Counted from the first letter of the stretch, positions 1-9,785 are shown. The stretch: DNA of 41,129 nt from Clostridium sp. (GCA_022782605.1 JALFMW010000077.1:1-41129); one strand, 5' to 3'. Numbers and translations are program-made. The notes: generated from the sequence alone by a model not told the origin.

Positions 1-2349
1 TTTAGTTGATTTGCTTCCTAATCTAAAGTTATTATTAATAACTTCCATATAAGCTTCTAAAATTTCTTTTATTTCTATATCTTTTTCCCCAGTGAAATCT
101 AATCTAAATATATTTACTCCACAATTTAATAATTCTCCTAAACTATCTAATATACAAAGTGGTTTTGAGTTGTATATTGTAGTTCTACAGAATAAATCTT
201 GAGAAAGTCTGTATTCTTCTCCTTTAAAATCTCTAAGAGCATATCTTGATTCATTACATATTGAACATCTTTTATCTTTTTTACAATCTCTAACAACTAC
301 ACCCATTGGACAGTATTCACTAATCATCATAGGAGTGTACCCATAAACAACACTTTCCACATCTATATCTGTATATAATAAAGTTTCTTCTATCTCATTC
401 ATATTAAGTTCTTGAGATATACATACTGATGTTGCTCCTTCATTTTTAAAATGATTTATTGTTTCACTATTAAATGCATTTAAATAATAATCAATATGGA
501 ACTTTTTATTTTCAAAGAAATCAATAGAACCAAGGGTTCCTATTTGAATATCTGATAAATTTAAATCTTTAATTTTATTTAATCTCTTATATTCTTTATT
601 TCTAATAATTCTTGGAGCTGAATATATTAGTTTTTTATTCGACTTATTAGCTAATTCTAAAGCTTCTTGCATTGTTGAAACTTCTTCATAATAAATCATA
701 TCCACATCAAAGTCTAAAACTGCTTTTAATTGTTCTAAGTTTTTAACTTTTACTCTTACTTTATTTTCTTTATTTCTACTTACCTTCTGTGGATTGTATT
801 TAATTTTTTCATTTTTATATTTTCTATTTTTTACAGGAATTCTTTCTTCACTTAATATATCAATACATTCTCTTCTCATTTGATTGATAACACTAATAGG
901 TAAACTAACTCCATCTTCTAAATCTATTTCTAAATTTCTTAGTTCATAAGGTGTATTACCTAATTTTCTAAGTTGAGTATCAATTTTCTCCTTGCTCATA
1001 GGTACTTTTAAAGCCTTTTCTACTATAAAGTCACCTATTACAGTTGCTTCATTACCTTCTAAATCCTTAAGTTTTATTACTGGATTTTCATTTAATTTAA
1101 TAGTCACTTTTCCATCTATAAAACTTTTAGCCAATTCTTTATCTTGTTTAAAAGTACTTTGAGCCTTATCTATTAATTTAGTATCAGAAGTTTTGAATAT
1201 CATTTGGTTTCTTCTTGCTTCACCTATAAAGTCTATTTCTATAGTTTCACCTTTGTAACCAATATCAGTAATTTCTTTACCTTTTATAATCCTTCCGATT
1301 ACTCCACCACCTAAGTTAATTCCATCACCTTTTTTAAGATTTTCTTCTAAAGCTATTTTTAATCTTTTGGCCTTTTTATTGTAATCTACTACTCTTCCTA
1401 TATATAAACCTTGGTTATTTGGAACTTGAGAGTTCATAACATCTTTTCCTACTTCACCAAGTAATAATCCCTTTGTGAATTTTCTATTGAAAATAGTATA
1501 TAAGTCAGCCATTATATCATGAGATACATTGACTTTTTTAGTTCTTAAATATTCATCCATAGCTTGTCTATAGTTTCCTACAACAGTTGCCACGTATTCT
1601 GGCTTTTTCATTCTTCCTTCTATTTTAAGAGAATATACTCCTGCATCAATAACTTGATTTATTTCTTCTATGGCATTTAAGTCTCTCGTACTTAATAAGT
1701 AATCACCATTTGAATCAATTTCCTCACCTGTATAAATATCTATCATAGTATATCTTTGTCTACATGGTTGAGCACATCTTCCTCTATTACCTGATCTATT
1801 TCCTATCATACTACTCATTAGACATTGACCAGAGTAACATACACATAGTGCTCCATGAACAAATACTTCTATATCAACATTTGTATTGTCGCAAATATTT
1901 TTTATTTCATCAACATTTAATTCTCTAGCTAATACAACTCTATCAAAGCCTACGCTCTCTAAATACTTAACATCTTCTAAAGAATGGGCAACCATCTGTG
2001 TACTTGCATGTAACTCAAAATCAGGAAGAAGTTTTTTTATTGTCATAGCAGCACCAATATCTTGTAATATTAATGCATCTATATTTATATCATATAAAAA
2101 CTTTACATAGTCAATAAAGTCTTCTAGCTCATTTTGTTTTATAAGTGTATTTGTTGTTACAAAAACTCTTACACCTCTAACATGTGCATACTTAACTGCT
2201 TCTTTTAATTCTTCTCTATCAAAATTATTTGCAGATGCTCTTGCACTAAAGTCTTTTCCTCCAAGGTAAACTGCATCTGCACCATTTTGAACTGCTGCCT
2301 TTAAGGATTCAAATGATCCAACGGGAGCTAATAATTCCACATCTTTCAT
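1..2349 (-). CDS. U32 family peptidase / RlhA-like protein, long form (3' end beyond window)
   Basis: The gene enters from the left edge on the minus strand: 783 codons from ATG at 2349 to base 1 with no stop, so the C-terminus is missing. A good ribosome site (ggaggt, complement of 2355-2360) fixes the start. The N-terminus reads MKDVELLAPVGSFESL, then NGADAVYLGG, typical of the U32 TIM-barrel fold. Residues about 165-196 carry the family cysteine cluster (HGALCVCYSGQC, then RGRCAQPC; Cys169, 171, 176, 192, 196). The middle and C-terminal parts fit the DUF3656 extension of long U32 proteins. Despite the peptidase name, known members such as E. coli RlhA and TrhP take part in RNA hydroxylation; a similar role on 23S rRNA or tRNA is inference. 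It is separated from zapA by a hairpin, so it may not belong fully to the pheST transcript. Confidence 0.9.
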   Translation of the reverse strand, partial: MKDVELLAPVGSFESLKAAVQNGADAVYLGGKDFSARASANNFDREELKEAVKYAHVRGVRVFVTTNTLIKQNELEDFIDYVKFLYDINIDALILQDIGAAMTIKKLLPDFELHASTQMVAHSLEDVKYLESVGFDRVVLARELNVDEIKNICDNTNVDIEVFVHGALCVCYSGQCLMSSMIGNRSGNRGRCAQPCRQRYTMIDIYTGEEIDSNGDYLLSTRDLNAIEEINQVIDAGVYSLKIEGRMKKPEYVATVVGNYRQAMDEYLRTKKVNVSHDIMADLYTIFNRKFTKGLLLGEVGKDVMNSQVPNNQGLYIGRVVDYNKKAKRLKIALEENLKKGDGINLGGGVIGRIIKGKEITDIGYKGETIEIDFIGEARRNQMIFKTSDTKLIDKAQSTFKQDKELAKSFIDGKVTIKLNENPVIKLKDLEGNEATVIGDFIVEKALKVPMSKEKIDTQLRKLGNTPYELRNLEIDLEDGVSLPISVINQMRRECIDILSEERIPVKNRKYKNEKIKYNPQKVSRNKENKVRVKVKNLEQLKAVLDFDVDMIYYEEVSTMQEALELANKSNKKLIYSAPRIIRNKEYKRLNKIKDLNLSDIQIGTLGSIDFFENKKFHIDYYLNAFNSETINHFKNEGATSVCISQELNMNEIEETLLYTDIDVESVVYGYTPMMISEYCPMGVVVRDCKKDKRCSICNESRYALRDFKGEEYRLSQDLFCRTTIYNSKPLCILDSLGELLNCGVNIFRLDFTGEKDIEIKEILEAYMEVINNNFRLGSKSTK

Positions 2350-2370
2350 ATAATACCTCCACTATTATGT

Positions 2371-2410
2371 CAAAAGGGTGTTTCAAAAGTTTATAACCTT
2401 TGAAACACCC
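2371..2410 (-). terminator. Hairpin after zapA, possible terminator
   Basis: A perfect 12-bp stem (2376-2387 with 2399-2410, 11-nt loop) lies between zapA and the U32 gene. Read on the minus strand it is followed by only four T residues, so it may be a partial terminator or an mRNA-stabilising hairpin. Confidence 0.6.
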
Positions 2411-2418
2411 CCATTGTT

Positions 2419-3015
2419 TTATAGAGCACCTTCTCTATCTTTAAACTTACTTTCTAATTCTGAACATCTTAGCTGTAATGAATAATTTTTATTTTGCCAT
2501 TCAGATGACATTTTTGTAGCATTTTCAGCTTCTTTTATAGCTTCTTCAGCTGCTTTCTTATAACCTTCTATTTCAGCCTTGTATTTTTCCAATTCTAACT
2601 TCATCTTTTCATTAGATTGATTTAAATCTTCTATTTTTTCATTTTGTTCTTTTATCTTTAAGTCAAGTTCTTCTATTTGATAATCTTTTTCTATTATCTC
2701 TAAATCTTTTTGCTCTAATTTGCTACTTATTTGTTGAACCTCAACTTGAACTTCTCCACTAGGCTCATTAAGTCTATCTTTTAGTGCTTCAAGTTCATTG
2801 TGTAATGCTTCATTTTCATGACAACAATCAAATAACTCATCAGCAATATTTAAACATGCAACTATTGTTGTAGTAAGTGAACTTAGTTTAGGATTACCTT
2901 CTTTAACCTTATTCATCTCTCCGTCTACGTATCTTGCTACACTCTTCATTTGTTCTGGGTTTTTACCAACAATATTGTATTCAGAACCCATAATCTTCAC
3001 AACTACTTTATTCAT
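2419..3015 (-). CDS. zapA: ZapA-like cell division protein with long coiled coil
   Basis: 198 residues starting MNKVVVKIMGSEYNIVGKNP; residues 1 to about 65 match ZapA (short beta hairpin, then a helix with YVDGEMNKV and a segment like TTTIVACLNIADELF). ZapA promotes FtsZ protofilament bundling at the division site. From about residue 70 to 190 the protein is almost entirely charged heptad-like helix, a long coiled coil that makes it about twice the usual ZapA length (around 85-110 residues). The start is ATG at 3015 behind a strong aggggga-type ribosome site. It lies 27 bp after pheT on the same strand, so it probably shares the Phe T-box transcript; a zapA gene near pheT is also known in Bacillus. 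The extra coiled coil could extend an FtsZ cross-link, but that is inference. Confidence 0.88.
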   Translation of the reverse strand: MNKVVVKIMGSEYNIVGKNPEQMKSVARYVDGEMNKVKEGNPKLSSLTTTIVACLNIADELFDCCHENEALHNELEALKDRLNEPSGEVQVEVQQISSKLEQKDLEIIEKDYQIEELDLKIKEQNEKIEDLNQSNEKMKLELEKYKAEIEGYKKAAEEAIKEAENATKMSSEWQNKNYSLQLRCSELESKFKDREGAL

Positions 3016-3042
3016 CGAACTAATCCCCCTATCAAAGATGAG

Positions 3043-5436
3043 TTAGTTTGATCTTAATTTTGCATCTAATTTTTCTTCTAACTCTCTTATTATATTATGG
3101 TGTACTTTATTTACATCTTCGTCTGTAAGAGTTTTATCTTTACTTCTATATGTTATAGAATATGCTATAGATTTGTATCCATCAGCTATTTGAGAACCTT
3201 TATAAACATCAAATAATTTATATCCTTCTAATATATCTTCTCCATTAGCTTTTATTATATCTTCTATTTGTTTAACTATTACTTCATCTTTTACTAGTAA
3301 TGCTATATCTCTTGAAGTTGATGGATATTTTGGTAATGGATCGTATATTATAGTTCTATCTGAATTATCAAATATTAAATCTAAATCTAATTCAGCAAGA
3401 TATACTCTTTGTCCTAAGTTATAGTTATCTATAACCTCTGGATGAACTTCTCCAAAAGTACCAATATATATATTATTATACATTATTGTAGCACATCTTC
3501 CTGGGTGGAATGTAGTATTATTAGTTTCTGGTATAATTTCATAATTATCAAATCCTACAGATTCTAATATTGACTCTAGTGCACCTTTTAATACGAAGAA
3601 GTCTACTTCTTTACCATACATACCAACACATAAGTGATTAGTTTCTATTGGTAAACCTTCTTGTGGAGTAAATGTGTGGCCACATTCAAATGCTAATGCA
3701 CCTTCTACTTTACGAGATATATTAGTATATAAAACATTTAACATACTTGGCATCATTGTAGTTCTCATTACTGATGTATCTTCTCCAAGTGGATTTATTA
3801 ATTTTATATAATCTCTTTTCTTATCATCAGCTGGTAATTTTATTTTGTCTAATGATTTCGGACTTACAAACGAATAAGTTAATATTTCATTTAACCCTAT
3901 GCTTGTCGCCCTGTCTTTTATTTTATCCATGAATTTTTGTTTAGGAGTTTTAACACCAGCAGTTGCATTACCTTCTAATTGCTCAGATGGTATATTTTCA
4001 AATCCATATATTCTAGCTATTTCTTCATATATGTCAGCTTCTTGTTCTATATCTAATCTGAATGCTGGTACTTCTATAACAACTTCTTCAGCTGATTTTA
4101 AATCACATTTGAACTCTAAATCTTCTAATATTTTTACAAATCCGTCTAATGATAAATCTATGCCTATATTTTTTATTATTCTTGATGGATTTACAGTTAA
4201 AGTTTGAACTTGAGATTTAACTGGATAATCTTCTACAGTTCCTCTTAAAACTCTACCTGCTCCTAACATTTCAACTAATTGACAAGCTCTTTCAACACCT
4301 GTTATTGAAAGTTCTGTGCATATACCTTTTTCATATCTTCCTGATGCTTCAGTTCTAAGACCTAATTTTTTAGAAGTAGCTCTTATGTTATCTGCATTAA
4401 ATGCTGCACCTTCAAATAATACAGCAGTAGTATTTTCAGTTATTCCTGAATCTAATCCACCCATAACACCTGCTATAGCCACTGGTTTTTGACCATCAGT
4501 TATAACAAGCATATCTTTATCTAAAGTTCTTTCAACTTCATCTAATGTAGTGAATTTTTCTCCATCTACTGCATTTCTTACAACTATTTTACCAGTAGTA
4601 AGTTCATTTAAGTCAAATGCATGTAATGGTTGACCTTGTTCTAACATTACAAAGTTTGTTATATCAACTATATTGTTTATAGGTCTAACACCAGCTTCCA
4701 TAAGTCTTCTTTGCATCCAGTATGGAGATGGTCCTATTTTTACATCTTTAACTATTCTTGCAGAATATCTTGGGCAAAGCTCAGGACTTTCAACTTTTAC
4801 TTCAAAGTCTATTTCCTCATCGCATGCTTTTACTTCTATTTCTGGGTAATTTAATTTTTGTCCTATAGTAACTGCTGCTTCTCTAGCTATACCTATCATT
4901 GATCTACAATCAGGTCTATTTGCAGTTAATTCAAAATCTATTATTGCATCATTTATTAAAAGGAATTCTTTTATATCTTGTCCTAATACTATGTTTTCCA
5001 TATCATTTAAGATATATATTCCACCTTTACTTCTTTCATTTACGAAATGCTCATCTATACCTAATTCTTCAGCACCACATAACATTCCGTTAGATACTTC
5101 TCCTCTTAATTTACCTTTTTTAATTTTTATTCCACCAGGTAATGTAGAGTTAACTTTAGCTACTGGTACTATATCGCCTTCTAAAACATTTTTAGCTCCA
5201 GTACATATTTGTACAAGCTCTTCTTCTCCTACATTAACTTGACAAACAACTAATTTATCAGCATTTGGATGTTGTGTAATTTTTTCTATTTTACCTACTA
5301 CAACATTGTTTATTTCTTCGCCTAAAAATTCTATAGTTTCAACTTTTGTTCCAGTCATAGTCATTTTATCAGCGAATTCAACTGTATCCATATCTATATT
5401 AACGTAATCTCTAATCCATTTTACAGGTACTAACAT
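3043..5436 (-). CDS. pheT: Phenylalanine--tRNA ligase beta subunit
   Basis: 797 residues, the normal length for bacterial PheT. It forms the alpha2-beta2 synthetase with PheS and charges tRNA-Phe in the cytoplasm. Domains in order: N-terminal MLVPVKWIRDYV; an EMAP/Trbp111-type tRNA-binding domain at about 40-150 (GKIEKITQHPNADKL); the B3/B4 editing module at about 210-370, which clears mischarged Tyr-tRNA-Phe; B5 at about 405-475; the catalytic-like core; and a C-terminal anticodon-binding FDX-ACB domain at about 704-797 (YPSTSRDIALLV). ATG at 5436 has an aaggagga ribosome site. It sits 18 bp after pheS, so the two are co-transcribed and controlled by the T-box upstream of pheS. Nothing looks unusual. 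Confidence 0.98.
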   Translation of the reverse strand: MLVPVKWIRDYVNIDMDTVEFADKMTMTGTKVETIEFLGEEINNVVVGKIEKITQHPNADKLVVCQVNVGEEELVQICTGAKNVLEGDIVPVAKVNSTLPGGIKIKKGKLRGEVSNGMLCGAEELGIDEHFVNERSKGGIYILNDMENIVLGQDIKEFLLINDAIIDFELTANRPDCRSMIGIAREAAVTIGQKLNYPEIEVKACDEEIDFEVKVESPELCPRYSARIVKDVKIGPSPYWMQRRLMEAGVRPINNIVDITNFVMLEQGQPLHAFDLNELTTGKIVVRNAVDGEKFTTLDEVERTLDKDMLVITDGQKPVAIAGVMGGLDSGITENTTAVLFEGAAFNADNIRATSKKLGLRTEASGRYEKGICTELSITGVERACQLVEMLGAGRVLRGTVEDYPVKSQVQTLTVNPSRIIKNIGIDLSLDGFVKILEDLEFKCDLKSAEEVVIEVPAFRLDIEQEADIYEEIARIYGFENIPSEQLEGNATAGVKTPKQKFMDKIKDRATSIGLNEILTYSFVSPKSLDKIKLPADDKKRDYIKLINPLGEDTSVMRTTMMPSMLNVLYTNISRKVEGALAFECGHTFTPQEGLPIETNHLCVGMYGKEVDFFVLKGALESILESVGFDNYEIIPETNNTTFHPGRCATIMYNNIYIGTFGEVHPEVIDNYNLGQRVYLAELDLDLIFDNSDRTIIYDPLPKYPSTSRDIALLVKDEVIVKQIEDIIKANGEDILEGYKLFDVYKGSQIADGYKSIAYSITYRSKDKTLTDEDVNKVHHNIIRELEEKLDAKLRSN

Positions 5437-5454
5437 TTATTTTTCCTCCTTCTA

Positions 5455-6474
5455 TTAGAATTGATCTAAAAATCTCATATCATTTTCAACTAATAATCTT
5501 ATATCATCTATTTCGTATTTAAGCATTGCAAGTCTTTCAACACCCATACCGAAAGCAAATCCACTATAAACTTCTGGATCTATTCCACAGTTTCTAAGTA
5601 CATTTGGATGAACCATACCTGCACCAAGTATTTCTATCCAACCTTCACCTTTACACATTGAACATCCTTCTCCTCCACATTTGAAGCAAGTAACATCTAT
5701 TTCTGCACTTGGCTCTGTGAATGGGAAGTTATGTGGTCTGAATTTTGTTCTTGTATTACTTCCGAATAACTTTTGAACGAATAATTCTAAAGTTCCTTTG
5801 AATTGTGCCATAGTTATATCTTTACCAACTACTAATCCCTCTATTTGATGGAACATTGGTGAATGTGTTGCATCTAAAGAGTCATTTCTGAAACATCTAC
5901 CTGGAGATATTATTTTTATTGGTAACTCTTGACTTCTCATAGTTCTAACTTGAACTGGAGATGTTTGAGTTCTAAGTAATAATTCATCATTGAAGTAGAA
6001 TGTATCTGACATATCTCTTGATGGATGGTTTTTAGGAGCATTTAATGCGTCAAAGTTATTTTCTACTGTTTCAACTTCTGGACCTTCTGCCACTGAGAAT
6101 CCTATTCCCATGAATATTTCAGTAACTTCATCTATAATTTGAGTTATTGGATGTCTTTTTCCAACTTTAAAAGTCTTTCCTGGCATAGTAACATCTATTA
6201 CTTCTTCAGCAAGTCTTTTTTCTAACTCTATTTTCTTTATTTCTTCTCTTGTTTCACTTATTGCTGTTTCTATAGCTTCTCTTACTTCATTTGCTATTTT
6301 ACCCATTTCTGGTCTTTCTTCAGCTGATAATTTACCCATACCTTTTAGTATTGCAGTAAGCTCACCTTTTTTACCAGAGTATTTAACTCTTAAGCTATCT
6401 AATTCTTCCATTGAAGAAGACTGTTTAATTTCACTTAAAGCTCTTTCTTTTAAGCTTATTAATTGTTCTTTCAC
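5455..6474 (-). CDS. pheS: Phenylalanine--tRNA ligase alpha subunit
   Basis: 339 residues. This is the catalytic class II subunit of PheRS. The N-terminal coiled coil (about 1-85) binds tRNA. Motif 2 lies around [20 protein letters not shown] and motif 3 is [14 protein letters not shown] near the C-terminus. There is a small cysteine cluster ([12 protein letters not shown]) often seen in bacterial PheS. The start is GTG at 6472-6474, preceded by an agggtga ribosome site; an in-frame ATG 18 bp upstream is cut off by a stop codon (ATG AAA GGG TGA), so GTG is the only reasonable start. It heads pheS-pheT-zapA and is controlled by the T-box leader at 6517-6789. Confidence 0.98.
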   Translation of the reverse strand: MKEQLISLKERALSEIKQSSSMEELDSLRVKYSGKKGELTAILKGMGKLSAEERPEMGKIANEVREAIETAISETREEIKKIELEKRLAEEVIDVTMPGKTFKVGKRHPITQIIDEVTEIFMGIGFSVAEGPEVETVENNFDALNAPKNHPSRDMSDTFYFNDELLLRTQTSPVQVRTMRSQELPIKIISPGRCFRNDSLDATHSPMFHQIEGLVVGKDITMAQFKGTLELFVQKLFGSNTRTKFRPHNFPFTEPSAEIDVTCFKCGGEGCSMCKGEGWIEILGAGMVHPNVLRNCGIDPEVYSGFAFGMGVERLAMLKYEIDDIRLLVENDMRFLDQF

Positions 6475-6516
6475 TTTTCTTCACCCTTTCATATATTTTA
6501 CGCTGTTTTAAAGTAA

Positions 6517-6553
6517 TAAAAAAAGCCCTTCATCCCATCTAGGGACGAAAGGC
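6517..6553 (-). terminator. Intrinsic terminator of the pheST T-box
   Basis: Minus-strand stem of 12 bp (6525-6536 with 6542-6553, with two G-U pairs) followed by seven or eight U residues at 6517-6524. It is the terminator alternative to the T-box antiterminator. Confidence 0.9.
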
Positions 6554-6789
6554 TGTTATTCGCGGTACCACCCTAGTAGTTTATAAATATATAATATTAA
6601 TAAACCACTCAACTAAACTTAACGCGTTCAACGTTAAAGCCTACTTATTTCTGTTCAGCTTTAATGCTCCAGAGGGAACTTCTTATAAATATTTAGTAAA
6701 TACTCTCAGCAAATGTATTTTTCTCTTTCCTAAATTTAATTTATAATACTTTTCTCTATCATCACTTTTTTATATATAGTTTTTACACA
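6517..6789 (-). promoter_or_regulatory. T-box riboswitch, phenylalanine (specifier UUC)
   Basis: The minus strand carries the T-box antiterminator sequence agggtggtaccgcg (complement of 6561-6574), followed by the terminator hairpin. Upstream, the specifier loop can be read as GAA-G-UUC at 6676-6682, shortly before TCTGGAGC. UUC is a Phe codon, and the same GAA-N-codon layout gives a Thr codon in the thrS leader of this window, which supports the reading. By the known mechanism, uncharged tRNA-Phe pairs with the specifier and the T-box bulge and allows read-through into pheST. Confidence 0.93.
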
Positions 6790-6795
6790 ATAATA

Positions 6796-6824
6796 ACTAT
6801 AACACAGATAATATTGCCATTCAA
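6796..6824 (-). promoter_or_regulatory. Sigma-A promoter of pheS-pheT-zapA
   Basis: Minus strand -35 TTGAAT (6819-6824), exactly 17 bp, then -10 TATAGT (6796-6801). It lies just past the stop of the upstream methylase gene and gives a start near 6789, right where the T-box leader should begin. Confidence 0.8.
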
Positions 6825-6828
6825 CACA

Positions 6829-7626
6829 TTAACTTAAATATTTTTTGATTTCATACATTAATATAGCACTTGATATAGCCGCATTTAGAGATTCTGCATT
6901 GCCGTAAATAGGTATTTTAACTAATATATCTGATTCATTTATTAATTCATCATTTACTCCATTAGCTTCATTTCCTATTACTAGAGCAACCTTATTTCCA
7001 TAATCTGTTTCATGATAGTAATTATTTGTATTTAAATAACTAGATACTATATTAAAATCTTTTGATTTTAATTCTTTTAAACATTCTTCTTGAGTACAAT
7101 GTATGATATTCATATCAAAAATGGAACCCATTGTTGATCTAATTACCTTTGGATTATAAATATCAACACATCCTTTTAGTGCAATTATTGCATCAACACC
7201 TGCTGCATCAGCCGTTCTTATTATAGTTCCCATATTTCCTGGGTCTTGTATTCTGTCCAAAATTAATACAAATCTGTCTTCACATTTTATATTATGTTCA
7301 ATTTTTTTATCTTTAAACTTAATAACACCTAAAATTCCTTGAGTATTTTCCGTATCAACTAACTCTTTAAAAATTTTATTAGTAGTTTTAAATACTCTTA
7401 TATTTTTTTCTTCTAATACTGTTAAAAATCTTTTATGTTCTTCTTTATCTTCAAAACTTTCATTTATAAATACATAATCTAAGTCTGCATTGCATTCTAT
7501 TGCTAAAGTTAAAATTCTATATCCTTCTATTATATATTTACTTTCTTTTTGTCTATTTTTGCTTTTTAATAATGATTTCGTATATTTTACTCTTTCATTA
7601 TCTTTGCTGCTTATATTTATAGGCAT
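6829..7626 (-). CDS. TrmH/SpoU family RNA 2'-O-methyltransferase (YsgA-like)
   Basis: About 265 residues. This is a SAM-dependent ribose 2'-O-methyltransferase of the SPOUT (trefoil-knot) class acting on rRNA or tRNA. An N-terminal SpoU substrate-binding domain spans about 1-95. The catalytic part has motif 1 (LDRIQDPGNMGTIIRTADAAG), motif 2 (VIGNEANGVNDEL) and motif 3 (IPIYGNAESLNAAISSAI). Two starts are possible. The ATG at 7632 leaves only 2-3 bp after the aggag ribosome site, whereas the ATG at 7626 (MPINISSKDN) has about 9 bp, so I prefer 7626. Bacillus has the same neighbour (ysgA just upstream of pheST). Here it lies 7 bp after ktrA, so it probably belongs to the ktrBA transcript. The exact target nucleotide cannot be told from sequence. 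Confidence 0.92.
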   Translation of the reverse strand: MPINISSKDNERVKYTKSLLKSKNRQKESKYIIEGYRILTLAIECNADLDYVFINESFEDKEEHKRFLTVLEEKNIRVFKTTNKIFKELVDTENTQGILGVIKFKDKKIEHNIKCEDRFVLILDRIQDPGNMGTIIRTADAAGVDAIIALKGCVDIYNPKVIRSTMGSIFDMNIIHCTQEECLKELKSKDFNIVSSYLNTNNYYHETDYGNKVALVIGNEANGVNDELINESDILVKIPIYGNAESLNAAISSAILMYEIKKYLS

Positions 7627-7638
7627 CTTCATATTCTC

Positions 7639-8301
7639 CTATTTTGAATTTTTATCTTTAGTGACAATTGCACTTATATTACTATTCTTTCCTATTACTA
7701 CTAAAATACTATTTTCTTGCAATTCTTCTCCTGGAGAAGGTATAACATTTATTTTATCTCCATTTTTTACTGCTAATATCGTAATTTCATACTTAGCTCT
7801 TAAGTTTAACTCTATTAATGTTTTACCAACCCATTTATTAGGAGTTACTATTTCCATTATTGAATACTCTGGATCCAATTCTATATGATCTAATATATTA
7901 TCTGATACTAAATTATGAGCAACTCTTATTCCCATATCTCTTTCTGGGAATACGACTCTATCAGCTCCTATTTTATATAAAACTTTTGCTTGTAATTCAT
8001 CTTTAGCTTTGCATACAACTTGCTCTACACCCATTTCTTTAGCTATAAGTGTTGCCATTATAGAGGCTCTTATATCTGAGCCTATTGCTATTATTGCCAC
8101 ATCAAAATTTCCCAATCCTAATGATCTTAGAGCATATTCATCTGTAACATCTACTGCTGCAACATGAGTAACCTTATCTGATAAGTTTTGAATTATTTCT
8201 TCATTTTTATCTATAGCCATTACTTGATGGCCCAATAAATTCATAGTTGTTGCAAGAGATGAACCAAATCTTCCGCATCCTATAACTATATACTGTTTCA
8301 T
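7639..8301 (-). CDS. ktrA: Ktr/Trk potassium uptake regulatory subunit (RCK domain)
   Basis: 220 residues from the preferred start. This is a cytoplasmic RCK ring protein that gates the KtrB channel in response to nucleotides. RCK_N (about 1-120) has the Rossmann motif YIVIGCGRFGSSLA and an acidic residue after the second strand (VMAIDKNEE). RCK_C (about 135-215) is the domain that binds c-di-AMP in related proteins. The longest reading frame begins at 8337 and would overlap ktrB, but the aaagg ribosome site sits 9 bp before the ATG at 8301, and MKQYIVIGCG is the usual family start. It is 28 bp after ktrB in an operon with it. No ydaO-type riboswitch is apparent upstream. Confidence 0.93.
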   Translation of the reverse strand: MKQYIVIGCGRFGSSLATTMNLLGHQVMAIDKNEEIIQNLSDKVTHVAAVDVTDEYALRSLGLGNFDVAIIAIGSDIRASIMATLIAKEMGVEQVVCKAKDELQAKVLYKIGADRVVFPERDMGIRVAHNLVSDNILDHIELDPEYSIMEIVTPNKWVGKTLIELNLRAKYEITILAVKNGDKINVIPSPGEELQENSILVVIGKNSNISAIVTKDKNSK

Positions 8302-8329
8302 AAATTTCATCCTTTCAAATTTATAATTA

Positions 8330-9706
8330 TTATCCAACTATTATCTTTCCTTCTGGATATCTAATTTTTGATTTTATTCTTGAATTTTTCGATAATAAAG
8401 CTATAAATATAGTAAGAGATCCTACCCTTCCTAGGAACATTAAGATTATTATTATTATTTTCCCAAGGTAAGTTAAAGAAGGTGTTCCTCCTATACTAAG
8501 ACCTACTGTTGCATACGCTGATATTACTTCAAAACTTGATTCAAGTAATGTAAAACCTGGATTTACAATAGTCAACATTAATGTTCCAAATAATGAAATA
8601 AATACACCTATAAAGAATATCCCTAAAGATTTTTTTACAGTTGCATCACTTATTCTTCTTTGATAAACTTCTATATCTTCTTTTCCAATAATAAATGACT
8701 TAACAGTTAAAAATAAAGTCGCTATTGTTGTTGTTTTAAGACCTCCACCTGTAGATGCTGGAGATGCTCCTATAAGCATTAGGATTAACATTAAGAATAA
8801 TGTACTTTCACTCAGTAACGTTAAATCTATAGTATTATATCCTGCTGTTCTAAGAGTTACTGATTGGAATAATGATGATAAAAACTTTTCTTTAATATTA
8901 AGAGTTCCTAGAGTATCCTTATTATTAAACTCTGCAATAAATATAAATAAAAATCCTATTAAAATAAGTATTCCTGTAGTATTTATAACTATCTTTGAAT
9001 GAACATTTAACTTCGAATATTTCTTATTATTTATAACATCTAATAAAACTGGGAATCCGATTCCGCCAAGTATAATTAATCCACAAATAACAACGTTAAT
9101 TAATGTGCTATCAACAAAATATGTTAAGGATGAATATTGGCCACTTACAGGTCCCATTAAATCAAATCCTGCATTACAGAATGCTGAGATTGAATGAAAT
9201 ATACTATACCAAATTCCTTTTCCTAATCCAAATCTCGGTATATATACCATAGATAGCAATAATGCTCCTATACCTTCTATTGCAAATGTCATCATAATTA
9301 TGTATCTTGTAAGTTTTACAAGTCCTGATAAATCCACTTGATTTAAAGACTCTTGTATTAATAATCTTTCTCTTAAATTTATTCTTTTTCTGGTTAGTAA
9401 AGAAAACATGGTAGCTATTGTCATAAATCCTAGGCCTCCAGTTTGAATTAAAGTTATAATTACAAATTGGCCAAATTCACTCCAATATGTACCGGTATCT
9501 ACAACAACTAATCCTGTAACACATACAGCAGAAGTTGAAGTAAATAGAGCATTTAAAAATCCTATACTTTCACCTTTTTGAGTTGAAATTGGTAAATTTA
9601 ATATAATTGCACCGAATAATATTAATATTCCAAATCCAATAACCATAACTCTTGCTGGTTCCATAGAATGGATTTTTGAAAATATTTTTCTTGATATGGA
9701 TTTCAC
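8330..9706 (-). CDS. ktrB: Ktr/Trk potassium uptake membrane subunit (TrkH/KtrB family)
   Basis: 458 residues, the usual KtrB length. Polytopic membrane protein with four membrane-pore-membrane repeats. Selectivity-filter segments can be seen: TSTSAVCVTGL, SISAFCNAGFD, LRTAGYNTID and ISAYATVGLS, each with the filter glycine. The pore-lining region FLGRVGSLT lies near the C-terminus. It moves K+ (possibly Na+-coupled) when complexed with KtrA. The start is GTG at 9704-9706 behind aggaggggg; an ATG at residue 15 (MEPARVMV) lacks a ribosome site. It is the first gene of ktrB-ktrA-methylase, with a consensus-like promoter at 9757-9785. Confidence 0.94.
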   Translation of the reverse strand: MKSISRKIFSKIHSMEPARVMVIGFGILILFGAIILNLPISTQKGESIGFLNALFTSTSAVCVTGLVVVDTGTYWSEFGQFVIITLIQTGGLGFMTIATMFSLLTRKRINLRERLLIQESLNQVDLSGLVKLTRYIIMMTFAIEGIGALLLSMVYIPRFGLGKGIWYSIFHSISAFCNAGFDLMGPVSGQYSSLTYFVDSTLINVVICGLIILGGIGFPVLLDVINNKKYSKLNVHSKIVINTTGILILIGFLFIFIAEFNNKDTLGTLNIKEKFLSSLFQSVTLRTAGYNTIDLTLLSESTLFLMLILMLIGASPASTGGGLKTTTIATLFLTVKSFIIGKEDIEVYQRRISDATVKKSLGIFFIGVFISLFGTLMLTIVNPGFTLLESSFEVISAYATVGLSIGGTPSLTYLGKIIIIILMFLGRVGSLTIFIALLSKNSRIKSKIRYPEGKIIVG

Positions 9707-9756
9707 TTTTCTCTACCCCCTCCTTTATATATGTAATAAATTTTTAGCTATTCCTT

Positions 9757-9785
9757 ATTATAAAATAATTGTTGCTCAATAACAA
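9757..9785 (-). promoter_or_regulatory. Sigma-A promoter of ktrBA
   Basis: Minus strand -35 TTGTTA (9780-9785), 17 bp, perfect -10 TATAAT (9757-9762), about 50 bp before the GTG of ktrB. Confidence 0.75.

Noticed and set aside
7490-7888. Plus-strand open frame of 132 codons, and other frames opposite pheT, thrS, nupP and the Lon-related gene.
   Set aside because: They lie antisense to well-conserved genes, show no family resemblance and lack ribosome sites; they are shadows of AT-rich coding strands.
8302-8337. Twelve-residue longer KtrA.
   Set aside because: It overlaps ktrB and lacks a ribosome site; the ATG at 8301 matches the family start.
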